Source: Candidatus Scalindua arabica (GTDB taxonomy: Bacteria; Planctomycetota; Brocadiia; Brocadiales; Scalinduaceae). From it: a stretch of DNA of 40,574 nt. Shown here in pieces: positions 9,405-15,852 of this stretch (the first letter of the stretch is position 1; every line of letters begins with the position of its first letter). Location: assembly GCA_018263435.1 (NCBI GenBank), contig JAANXD010000089.1:1-40574 (forward strand). The letters run 5' to 3'. Made by a program: the position numbers and the translations under genes. Under the pieces are notes generated by a model. The model was given only the letters and a program-made list of their open reading frames with translations. It was not told where the DNA came from and did not search any database.

Positions 9405-9626
9405 TCATTTGCTCAGAGCATGTTCTGCTTCTTTAGGTAATTCAATCATGATAAAATTGTCCTTTGGATAAATATAATCTTCTCCAGTCTCATCAATCAC
9501 CCTGAGGTAACCATCGTTAGCGGCAGACTTGTCAGGTAGGATTTTGTAAACTTTGCGCAATTCTAAATCGCCACAATATTCATTCAGAATACAAACTGCA
9601 AACTTTTGTTGTTTACGTTGCTTCAT
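9405..9626 (-). CDS. Small conserved protein, probably half of a coupled gene pair
   Basis: 73 residues: a basic N-terminus, then FAVCILNEYCGDLELRKVYK, a hydrophilic middle (DKSAANDGYLRVIDETGEDY) and an end rich in Leu/Glu (IELPKEAEHAL). The pattern is familiar from short hypothetical proteins in many bacteria with a two-gene arrangement, where one gene makes an RWRKLKG protein and this is its partner. Its ATG (9626-9624) overlaps the TGA of the upstream gene (9625-9623) as ATGA, so translation is coupled. Function not established; a TA-like role is possible but is only inferred from size and linkage. Confidence 0.75.
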   Translation of the reverse strand: MKQRKQQKFAVCILNEYCGDLELRKVYKILPDKSAANDGYLRVIDETGEDYIYPKDNFIMIELPKEAEHALSK

Positions 9627-9853
9627 ATCTTTTTATCCAAAAAACGTTTGATCTTGAATCGCTTTTTACCGATACCATGTGCCTCATACCAATGTACTTC
9701 AGCCTTACGCATCTTACCGTGAAACAAACGAATCGTGGCAATTCCTTTAAGTTTGCGCCAACGCCCGGCACCATAACTCTTTCGTAAACTTGCAATGTTT
9801 CGAATTGCATTGCCGACTGCGATAGTCTGAATATCCGTAATCTCTCCAATGAT
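9623..9853 (-). pseudogene. Small conserved partner protein lacking a standard start codon
   Basis: The frame is open from just after a TAA (9856-9854) to the TGA at 9623 and reads IIGEITDIQTIAVGNAIRNI, then LRKSYGAGRWRKLKGIATIR, LFHGKMRKAEVHWYEAHGIG and KKRFKIKRFLDKKI. This is a coherent basic protein of about 75 residues; the GRWRKLKG and EVHWYEAHGIG blocks look conserved across homologues that I recall. No ATG, GTG or TTG lies in the expected N-terminal region; only ATC, ATT and ATT codons do, next to a GGAGAG stretch. Either translation begins at ATT, which is rare, or the start codon was lost. A 78-codon frame overlapping it (9613-9849) is the wrong frame. Confidence 0.65.
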
Positions 9854-10106
9854 TTAGAAGTACATCGCTGGTTATGTTATAGAAAATAGACAGAGGTTTT
9901 AACCAACCGAGTTTAGTAAAGATGCAATGTCTCCTATCAATTATCCACGTGAATACTAAGAAAATAAAAGAAAAATGTCACGGAAAACGACAGAAGTAAA
10001 TTTGTGAGCAAGATAATTGGTGGGATTTAACTCTTATTTTTCCTGAATTCCTGTTATTATTTTATCACCACGATTTTTTACAGTTTTATAAGGAGGTTTA
10101 TTTAAA

Positions 10107-10274
10107 ATGTGTCCTAAATGTTTGTCTTTAAATTTTGTAAAAAATGGACATCGATCCATAACTATCTTTTCCTTAAAAGGTAGTCGTAACAAAAATATTA
10201 ACAGGTACAAATGTAAAGATTGCAATCATAGATGGTCATCTTCAAGTCGATGGCAAACATCTGCTTGTAAATAA
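10107..10274 (+). CDS. Zinc-ribbon protein of the insertion element (InsA-like)
   Basis: 55 residues beginning MCPKCLSLNFVKNGHRSITI and ending RYKCKDCNHRWSSSSRWQTS with ACK. Two CxxC knuckles (CPKC, CKDC) about 35 residues apart are the classic N-terminal zinc ribbon of IS1/ISL3-like transposases, which binds element ends. It has a strong AGGAGG site 10 bp upstream of the ATG and starts 24 bp inside the left repeat. In the +1 frame, running past its stop codon, the DNA reads LVNNKWIVLLVAVDIYTLDV, which looks like the start of a DDE catalytic domain. A frameshifted fusion may therefore once have been made. Confidence 0.7.
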   Translation: MCPKCLSLNFVKNGHRSITIFSLKGSRNKNINRYKCKDCNHRWSSSSRWQTSACK

Positions 10275-10277
10275 TAA

Positions 10278-10721
10278 ATGGATTGTCTTACTTGTAGCTG
10301 TAGATATTTATACTTTAGATGTTCCCATGACTCACTAAAGCAACAATACAAAGACGACAATATCCAGAATAACTCAAACAGTGTCGAGTGTGTTATTTCT
10401 CATTTATCAGAAAAGATATACCAGGTGAAAAAATTCGAGTCTTTTCCTGGAGCGTATTATACAACAACGCTTAGCACTATTTACTGGCGACTCCATCAGT
10501 TTACTTGTTCGCGATACAAAGAACGCAATGGAAAATCACCACTTCTTTTAGCTCAGAGCCAACAAGATGTTCATGGGCATTGGATAGACGTGGTTTTGAA
10601 CATAAAGAATCAAAGTGAATGTATTAAGATTACAGATTATCTCCGTAGACCTATTTACATCTCTAAAGAAGGATTTGTAGATTTGAAAGATAGAAACCTT
10701 ATCGACTATGGCAAGTATTAA
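10278..10721 (+). pseudogene. Transposase remnant (C-terminal part after internal deletion)
   Basis: A 147-codon open frame. Its first 20 codons lie over the out-of-frame DDE-like start (WIVLLVAVDIYTLDV at about 10282-10325), so its own N-terminus is probably spurious. From about residue 65 on (YYTTTLSTIYWRLHQFTCSR, YKERNGKSPLLLAQ) it resembles the C-terminal tail of a DDE transposase. The catalytic middle is missing. I read this as an internally deleted transposase; the alternative, an unrelated small protein, cannot be excluded. Confidence 0.5.
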
Positions 10722-10760
10722 TTTCCTATCAATAATTTGAATTATCAAAGAGCTAGATTA

Positions 10761-10992
10761 TAATGAGGAGAACTCTCTCTCATCAGATATTATATACTCT
10801 GAAAAACAAGAGGGGTTTCTCTCACTCATGGAGGATAGGGCAATGCTGAAGAGTAACCTGAGCGCCTGAGTGAGGCAAATACCGCATGGTATCTCCCGCC
10901 ACATAAAGTGGGTGGGAGATGCCCCTCTTTGCAATACCTTGCGGGTTTGCTTTAAAGCGATAAACTTCGGGGGTTTGGGGGCAGAGCCCTCA
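10761..10992 (+). ncRNA. Strongly structured non-coding segment inside the insertion element
   Basis: No coding frame. Nested pairing can be drawn by eye. AAGAGGGG (10808-10815) can close with CCCCTCTT (10922-10929). Inside are CTCACTCA (10821-10828) with TGAGTGAG (10867-10874), the small hairpin GCCTGAGTGAGGC whose loop overlaps that pairing (pseudoknot-like), ACCGCATGGT, and a long hairpin GGTATCTCCCGCC with GGTGGGAGATGCC. Upstream, ATGAGGAGA pairs loosely with TCTCTCAT. Downstream is a G-rich stretch (CGGGGGTTTGGGGGC). It is much more GC-rich than its surroundings. It could be a structured RNA carried by the element or a degenerate catalytic or guide RNA; I cannot name a class. Confidence 0.5.
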
Positions 10993-11064
10993 AATATTCA
11001 AATGTTATAAATACACTTTTTGTAATCTGTTCTGAGATTTAAATTTTCATAGTATGTTTCTAGT

Positions 11065-11156
11065 TTATCACCCGAAATTTTTACAGTTCTATATACAAAA
11101 ATTTAAAGATTATTTACTCTTAAACCTATCAAATCTGTAAAAAATCGTGGTGATAA
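11065..11156. repeat. 92-bp miniature inverted-repeat element nested at the right end
   Basis: TTATCACCCGAAATTTTTAC (plus AG, 11065-11086) is a near copy of the left terminal repeat in the same orientation and is inverted relative to the right end at 11135-11156. Together they bound 92 bp of AT-rich DNA with no gene. This is what an internally deleted, transposase-less derivative (MITE) sharing the right end would look like. Confidence 0.6.
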
Positions 11157-11174
11157 CCTTAAATTTTAACAGTT

Positions 11175-11193
11175 TGTACATAAAGCATGTACA
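11175..11193. promoter_or_regulatory. Perfect inverted repeat upstream of queA
   Basis: TGTACAT and ATGTACA flank AAAGC, a 7-bp perfect inverted repeat 56 bp before the queA start. The size and spacing suit a dimeric transcription-factor site. Nothing in the sequence identifies the regulator. Confidence 0.35.
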
Positions 11194-11213
11194 ATAAACA
11201 TGTTACGATAATT

Positions 11214-11235
11214 CTATCACCCGAATTTTTTACAG
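11214..11235. repeat. Further copy of the element end repeat, directly before queA
   Basis: CTATCACCCGAATTTTTTAC followed by AG is a third plus-oriented copy of the 22-bp terminal repeat; it differs from the left end at three positions. It ends 13 bp before the queA ATG, so the 5' untranslated region of queA now consists largely of element-derived DNA. This may explain why queA has no clear ribosome site. Confidence 0.65.
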
Positions 11236-11248
11236 CGTCAAAAATTTT

Positions 11249-12304
11249 ATGAATACGGAAACCTACAAAATCAGTCATTATGACTATACTATTCCAAAGC
11301 ATCTTATTGCCCAGCATCCAACTGTAAAAAGAGATGAATCACGCTTGCTTATACTTCATAGAAAAGACGCCAGGATCGAACACAGAAAATTTTACGATAT
11401 TATTGAATATTTAAATTGTGGAGATGTCTTAGTCCTGAACGATACGAAAGTAGTCCCTGCCAGAATAATAGGCTCTAGGACAACTGGCGGCAGGGTAGAA
11501 GGTCTCATTATTAAAGAAGTACTTGAGAATACGTGGGAAATACTTTTACAATCAAATCATAGATTAAAGGAAACCGAATCCCTGTATTTTGGCAATAATA
11601 CTGTAACAGGACGTCTTGTATGCCGAAATGACACAGGGAGTTGGACAATTAAATTTGAAGACAGAAAGAAATTTATAGAAATGCTGGAAAACTCTGGCCG
11701 CATGCCATTACCTCCGTACATAAAAAGAAATCCAGAGGACAAATCATCAGGTATACATGATGAAGAACGTTACCAAACCATTTATGCAAAAAAAATGGGA
11801 GCAATTGCTGCTCCCACCGCTGGCCTTCACTTTACAAGAAGTATTCTGCAGGAATTAACTAACAAAGGAATAAAGATCGTTTACATAACCCTACATGTTG
11901 GCTTAGGAACATTTAAAACCATAAAAGAAGAAGATTTCAGACAACACACTATACACAAAGAGTTCTACAATATCCCAGAAGCAGCTATTGACACTATAAA
12001 TAATGCAAAGTCACTCGGTAAAAGAATTATTGCTACCGGTACAACAACATGTAGAGTCCTGGAAACATTAGCGAGAAATCACACAACAAAAGCAAGCTCA
12101 GGATGGACAGATTTGTATATATATCCGCCATATAAGTTTAAGCTTACAGATTCATTAATAACAAACTTTCACTTGCAGAGGTCAACGTTAATTCTTCTTG
12201 TGTCTGCTTTTGCAGGAGGGGAAAATATAGCTTCTTCTTACGAAGAAGCTATAAGCCTCGGCTATAGATTTTACAGCTATGGAGACTGCATGTTAATATT
12301 ATAG
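11249..12304 (+). CDS. queA: S-adenosylmethionine:tRNA ribosyltransferase-isomerase
   Basis: 351 residues, normal length. It opens YDYTIPKHLIAQHPTVKRDE, has VLVLNDTKVVPARI-type block (DVLVLNDTKVVPARIIGSRT), PLPPYIKR, the signature YQTIYAKKMGAIAAPTAGLH and the end DSLITNFHLQRSTLILLVSA. QueA transfers and isomerises the ribose of SAM onto 7-aminomethyl-7-deazaguanine in tRNA, giving epoxyqueuosine in the queuosine pathway. No other queuosine gene is adjacent. The ATG sits 13 bp after an insertion-element end repeat. Confidence 0.97.
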   Translation: MNTETYKISHYDYTIPKHLIAQHPTVKRDESRLLILHRKDARIEHRKFYDIIEYLNCGDVLVLNDTKVVPARIIGSRTTGGRVEGLIIKEVLENTWEILLQSNHRLKETESLYFGNNTVTGRLVCRNDTGSWTIKFEDRKKFIEMLENSGRMPLPPYIKRNPEDKSSGIHDEERYQTIYAKKMGAIAAPTAGLHFTRSILQELTNKGIKIVYITLHVGLGTFKTIKEEDFRQHTIHKEFYNIPEAAIDTINNAKSLGKRIIATGTTTCRVLETLARNHTTKASSGWTDLYIYPPYKFKLTDSLITNFHLQRSTLILLVSAFAGGENIASSYEEAISLGYRFYSYGDCMLIL

Positions 12305-12373
12305 CCGTTCAAAGCTCATTAGTTCCCCATACAAACCCGGAAGAAATATAACAACAGAGGCAGGTCTTTGGTT

Positions 12374-12574
12374 CTAATTGTTTATTTCTACAGGTAAAAT
12401 CATGTTTTGCATCGAAAGCTGTACAAACGCCTCAACATCAATACTGTCTCTATCGTGCGCCGGGTTTTTAAGCCTATCCGCATCTCTCTCAACATATTCA
12501 ATGCTCTGCGTTTTATAACTTTCCTTTAGTGTTTCACACTTTGGACAATCAGGTGCCGTATAGATATACTTCAC
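12374..12574 (-). CDS. Glutaredoxin-like small protein
   Basis: 66 residues starting at GTG with AGGAGG four bases upstream. The N-terminal MKYIYTAPDCPKCETLKESY has a redox-type CPKC motif after a beta strand, followed by a helix and EYVERDADRL, as in glutaredoxin/NrdH-like folds. The C-terminal end (ILPVEIN) contains the expected Pro before a strand. It is shorter than classical glutaredoxins (about 80) but similar to the small forms in anaerobes. Likely a thiol-disulphide carrier; the partner reductase is not visible here. Confidence 0.75.
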   Translation of the reverse strand: MKYIYTAPDCPKCETLKESYKTQSIEYVERDADRLKNPAHDRDSIDVEAFVQLSMQNMILPVEINN

Positions 12575-12612
12575 AGTACCTCCTAATAAATGAAATATCC
12601 TTAAGTAAATAC

Positions 12613-12909
12613 TTACCTTCTTTTAGCTGGCTTCTTCTTAGCCGCTGGCTTCTTCTTAGCTGGCTTCTTCTTAGCCGCTGGCTTCTTCTTAGCTGCTGTC
12701 TTCTTCTTGGCCGGTTTCTTCTTAGCTGCTGGCTTCTTCTTAGCCGCTGGCTTCTTCTTAGCTGCTGGCTTCTTCTTAGCCGCTGGCTTCTTCTTAGCTG
12801 CTTTCTTCTTAGCCGCTGTCTTCTTCTTAGCTGGCTTCTTCTTAGCCGCTGGCTTCTTCTTAGCAGCTGGTTTCTTCTTAGCTGCCGGTTTTTTCTTCTT
12901 TACTGCCAT
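12613..12909 (-). CDS. Lys/Ala/Pro-repeat histone H1-like DNA-binding protein
   Basis: 98 residues, almost entirely repeats of KKKPAA or KKKPA with occasional KKKTA, from MAVKKKKPAAK to KKPAKRR. Lysine is about half of the protein. Such tails occur in bacterial histone H1/Hc1-like proteins that bind DNA non-specifically and compact the nucleoid. Here no separate folded domain is present, so the whole protein is a basic tail. The gene is a tandem repeat of 15- and 18-bp units and should vary in length between strains. GGGGGTG lies before the ATG. It sits next to a long AT-rich gene-free region. Confidence 0.85.
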   Translation of the reverse strand: MAVKKKKPAAKKKPAAKKKPAAKKKPAKKKTAAKKKAAKKKPAAKKKPAAKKKPAAKKKPAAKKKPAKKKTAAKKKPAAKKKPAKKKPAAKKKPAKRR

Positions 12910-13831
12910 TCTTTATCACCCCCTCTCTTACATTATTTAAATATTAAATAAAATATACGTTAAAATAATTACACTCTAAATATTGCTACGCATAATCTGT
13001 TTTTTTACAATTTACAAAACAGAATATTTATAAAATAAATTCTTTGGAATATTCGCAAGCGATTTAACTTGTCTACAAAACATTTTCCAGCGTGCGTAAC
13101 TTAACAAATGATAATGCAATGTCAAGTAAAAAAATACAATATTTAGTATATTATGTACAAATTGATAACATATATTGTGTGATAGAAATATTATTTATTA
13201 ATGCACAAAAAACAAAAAAAGCGAATTTACAGAAAACTCGTTTTTTAAACTAGAAAAAATTTAGAACACATGCCACATTCTCCAACACCTACACATACTG
13301 ATAGAGAATGCAAGCAACAATCAGTTTTTTATATTAACAGATGGAGGTTTCAATTGAAGCAGTTAACCAGGGAGGGCTGAGACGCTGGACACATAAGGCC
13401 TTACCAAGAGGAGGTCTCCCTGACTTCACAAGCCAGAAATTAAATTTGATTAAGACTAACATCTTTAGCAGCTATTGATAATGAATTGATATGTGCAGCA
13501 TGTAAGAAGAGTGAACCAGGCATGATATTTACAGATGCAATTAATGTCTCAAGCCGCCATCACCACTAAATGCCGACAAAGTATGACGATAACTATAATA
13601 CAATTGATGAATTATCTGACAAAAAAAATTTGCATAAAAATCTTTTCAGATAACTTTTTTTGACAAAAAAAATCACAACGCGCAGAAATAACAGAAAAAT
13701 CAAAAGCATTTCTATGAAAAAACTTTCCTAAATATACCAACTGGAAAAGACGTGGATGGAATTTAACAGCCATGATTGTAGCCAGCTAAACTGTGGATTG
13801 ACCATACGATTTTTTGGCAGGAACAGTACTG
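12910..13831. other. 922-bp AT-rich intergenic region, no gene found
   Basis: Six-frame inspection shows no credible coding frame. The region is rich in A- and T-tracts (for example around 13200-13260 and 13620-13680) and has several inverted repeats: CATTCTC/GAGAATG (13276-13310), CAGGGAG/CTCCCTG (near 13370-13420) and TTATCTGA/TCAGATAA (13612-13653). It could hold a small RNA, decayed genes or a bent, protein-bound DNA region. Nothing is diagnostic. Confidence 0.5.
13612..13661 (+). terminator. Terminator-like inverted repeat with T-run
   Basis: TTATCTGA (13612-13619) pairs perfectly with TCAGATAA (13646-13653) and is followed by C and seven Ts. The loop is 26 bases and A/T-rich, so the hairpin is weak. 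If real it would end a plus-strand transcript from the otherwise gene-free region. Confidence 0.3.
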
Positions 13832-14251
13832 TCATTTTGAAAATATTTTCTTTACCAATGCCTGAACTTTTTTGCCATCAGCAACATCTTTATACTTACC
13901 CATAACAACCTTCATTGCTAATCCTATATCTCCGGGCTTTTCTGATTCTATTATTTCTGTTACGACCTTCTCAAGCTCTTCGTCTGACATCTGCTTTGGC
14001 AGAAATTCTTCAACTATCTTCAGTTCTGCATTGCAGGAATCTATCTCGTTTTGAATCTGCAAACGTTCGTATTCTTCAATGGCCTTCTTCAACTTCTTTG
14101 CATACCCTCTCACAACGTCTATGGACTTGAAATCTTTACCGGATTTTTCAACATTTATGATATCCGCCAATATCATCCTTAATACGGACGTTTTCAGCTT
14201 GTCACCGGACTTCATTGCATCCTTTAACTCTTCTGTTATTCTTTCTTTCAT
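13832..14251 (-). CDS. yqeY: GatB/YqeY-domain protein
   Basis: 139 residues from the ATG with AAAGGG just upstream (a GTG five codons earlier is possible). The sequence MKERITEELKDAMKSGDKLK, TSVLRMILADIINVE, FLPKQMSDEELEKVV and KPGDIGLAMKVVMGKYKDVA matches YqeY, a helical domain also found at the end of the GatB subunit of tRNA amidotransferase. It is thought to bind tRNA; its cellular role is unclear. It is the last gene of a minus-strand run after plsC and a zinc-ribbon membrane protein. Confidence 0.9.
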   Translation of the reverse strand: MKERITEELKDAMKSGDKLKTSVLRMILADIINVEKSGKDFKSIDVVRGYAKKLKKAIEEYERLQIQNEIDSCNAELKIVEEFLPKQMSDEELEKVVTEIIESEKPGDIGLAMKVVMGKYKDVADGKKVQALVKKIFSK

Positions 14252-14265
14252 ATTCCCTTTATACA

Positions 14266-14541
14266 CTATATTTTACGAACCAGATGCCCACAGTGCGGAC
14301 AATAGTTTGGATTGCCAAAATATTGCTTTCTGCAAAACTCACAGGATGTTGACATTACAGGACGTTTTGCACGCTTCGCTTTCATTACTAAGTAAATTGG
14401 CAAAAATATTATCATAAGCATAAACACGCCCAGCATCCAGCCTATGGATGCAGACGTACTATAGTTATTCTTTTTTGCATCCGTATAAACCCATATAGCA
14501 ACACCAGCTGCAATAAATAATGCTATTTGTTGTGCACTCAT
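14266..14541 (-). CDS. Small membrane protein with C-terminal zinc ribbon
   Basis: 91 residues with two membrane helices (about 5-20 and 33-52, WMLGVFMLMIIFLPIYLVMK). A basic turn (KAKRAKRP) leads to a zinc ribbon with knuckles CEFC and CPHC (CEFCRKQYFGNPNYCPHCGH). I do not recognise a named family; zinc-ribbon membrane proteins of this form are common hypotheticals. It starts 6 bp after plsC and is 15 bp from yqeY, so the three genes are probably one transcript. Confidence 0.78.
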   Translation of the reverse strand: MSAQQIALFIAAGVAIWVYTDAKKNNYSTSASIGWMLGVFMLMIIFLPIYLVMKAKRAKRPVMSTSCEFCRKQYFGNPNYCPHCGHLVRKI

Positions 14542-14546
14542 TTATT

Positions 14547-15284
14547 TCAATTATATAGCAGTTTCGAGACTTCAGACCTTACTCTTGCCACGACATCCTT
14601 CGACAGCGCCCTGTCTTCTTTCTCTACCTTTGGAAATTCAAGCGGTTTACCAAATCTAAAACAGATATCCCTGTGTTCAGGATTACTTAGAATACTGCTT
14701 TTAGGCAGATATCCTCTACTCCCTATAATAGCCGTTGGAATTACCTTCCTGCCTGATTTCAGGATAACCATTGAAATACCCCTCTTAAAACGTCCAAGCT
14801 CTCCATTTTCACTTCTTGTGCCTTCAGGGAAAAAGATTATAGATTTACCGTCATCAAGTTTCTTGATTACTTCATTCAAGGTTCCATACGCATTTCTTTC
14901 CTCACTTCTACGAATACCAATATGGCCTGAAGTTTTCATGTATCTTCCAAGTACCGGTATTTTGAAGATAACATCCTTGGAAACAAAACTGAAATTCCTG
15001 GGAATAGCGGCTATTGAAAGTTTTACGTCTACAAAACTCTGATGATTCAAAACAAATATTAACGGTTCACCGTCCGGAATATTTTCCAGGCCTTGTACGT
15101 CTAAGTGTATCCCCAAAAGCCTGAAGGAAATCCTTGTAAGCTTACGTTCTATAGCATTATATCTGTTTTCCTTATCTGCAACACCGATTGTAGAAATAAG
15201 CGAAACCAGATAGCCTGTAGACCATAGCGAAACATTTACAATCCACGCATATATGGTGTAAAGCACTTGAATAATCTTCTTCAT
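14547..15284 (-). CDS. plsC: 1-acyl-sn-glycerol-3-phosphate acyltransferase
   Basis: 245 residues. The catalytic NHQSFVD motif (His81, Asp86) and the substrate-binding FPEGTRS motif (152-158) define the PlsC family. Additional blocks KIPVLGRYMKTSGHIGIRRS and VIPTAIIGS agree. Hydrophobic residues 5-30 anchor it to the membrane. It acylates lysophosphatidic acid to phosphatidic acid in phospholipid synthesis. It is first in the minus-strand plsC / zinc-ribbon / yqeY run. Confidence 0.93.
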   Translation of the reverse strand: MKKIIQVLYTIYAWIVNVSLWSTGYLVSLISTIGVADKENRYNAIERKLTRISFRLLGIHLDVQGLENIPDGEPLIFVLNHQSFVDVKLSIAAIPRNFSFVSKDVIFKIPVLGRYMKTSGHIGIRRSEERNAYGTLNEVIKKLDDGKSIIFFPEGTRSENGELGRFKRGISMVILKSGRKVIPTAIIGSRGYLPKSSILSNPEHRDICFRFGKPLEFPKVEKEDRALSKDVVARVRSEVSKLLYN

Positions 15285-15386
15285 CTAAACCCTTTTTGAA
15301 GACTACTTCACCTATTTCTGTAATCTAATGGTGAAGAATGGTAGCAAAAACACCTTTTATATTCAAGGCTTTTGTAACAATGGACA

Positions 15387-15803
15387 CTATTCGATCAAGA
15401 CCGGTGTGTATTCAATAAAATCTCCGTCAAAATGCATTGGGAGATTTTTAAAATAATAAAGATGTGTTATACAATTGCAGTCTGAAGAACCAAACTTTTT
15501 CACAATTGTGTCCGCCTGGGCGGATTTACCTATCATACAATTTAATTTACATTCGTCATTCCTGTTCCCAATATATCTGAATATTTCTGTAATCTTTGCA
15601 CAGGACAGAAGGTAATCAATATGCCAGTGAAATTTCTTACTATTTGAAAGGTGTCTATTAATTCTTTTTTCAAGGCCATTTTGGGCGCTTCCCGTATAAA
15701 TATAAAAACCCCTGGGAAAAACAAATGTACCAAGTCTGCCAATCTTAACCTCCCTATCTTTGGAAAGTTTTATAATTAGATTATAAATACCTCCTTTTTG
15801 CAT
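15387..15803 (-). CDS. GIY-YIG-like DUF123 protein
   Basis: 138 residues from the ATG (a GTG six codons earlier is less likely). GGIYNLIIKLSKD and RGFYIYTGSAQNGLEKRINR form a GIY-YIG-type core as in DUF123, then HLSNSKKFHWHIDYLLSCAK and four Cys residues (CKLNC, CNC) in the second half that may bind metal. DUF123 proteins are often compared with endonuclease III-linked domains in archaea; activity is not established. The codons for GKSAQAD contain the perfect palindrome TCCGCCTGGGCGGA (15511-15524), unlike the rest of the gene. Confidence 0.8.
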   Translation of the reverse strand: MQKGGIYNLIIKLSKDREVKIGRLGTFVFPRGFYIYTGSAQNGLEKRINRHLSNSKKFHWHIDYLLSCAKITEIFRYIGNRNDECKLNCMIGKSAQADTIVKKFGSSDCNCITHLYYFKNLPMHFDGDFIEYTPVLIE

Positions 15804-15852
15804 AGGCTCTTTAACCTTCACGCACTTAACACTCTGTTACTCATAGGAAGTT

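Larger units (their letters stand above)
10062..11156 (+). mobile_element. Decayed insertion element with perfect 22-bp terminal inverted repeats
   Basis: The left end (10062-10083) begins TTATCACCACGATTTTTTAC and ends AG. Its exact reverse complement is at 11135-11156 (CTGTAAAAAATCGTGGTGAT, then AA). Between them lie a zinc-ribbon gene, a broken transposase remnant and a structured non-coding segment. The 1.1-kb span, paired ends and two-frame layout suggest an IS1-like architecture, with a zinc-ribbon protein upstream of a DDE domain in a shifted frame. The end sequences do not match any family I can name. No flanking target duplication was obvious. Confidence 0.7.

Noticed and set aside
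9613-9849. 78-codon minus-strand frame starting MERLRIFRLSQSAM
   Set aside because: It is the wrong frame of the small coupled gene at 9623-9853, whose other frame has conserved-looking blocks and an ATGA overlap.
10761-10992. Idea that the structured segment is an IscB guide RNA (HEARO)
   Set aside because: The overall shape invites it, but it does not match the guide RNA sequence I remember and no IscB gene or remnant is present; left as an unidentified structure.
12529-12951. Plus-strand Leu/Ser-rich frames over the Lys-repeat gene
   Set aside because: Antisense shadows of a tandem repeat; the minus-strand frame has the ribosome site and a sensible protein.
13441-13570. Short frame reading NELICAACKKSEPGMIFTDA
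   Set aside because: No start codon or ribosome site after the preceding stop, and only about 40 codons; not enough to call a gene.
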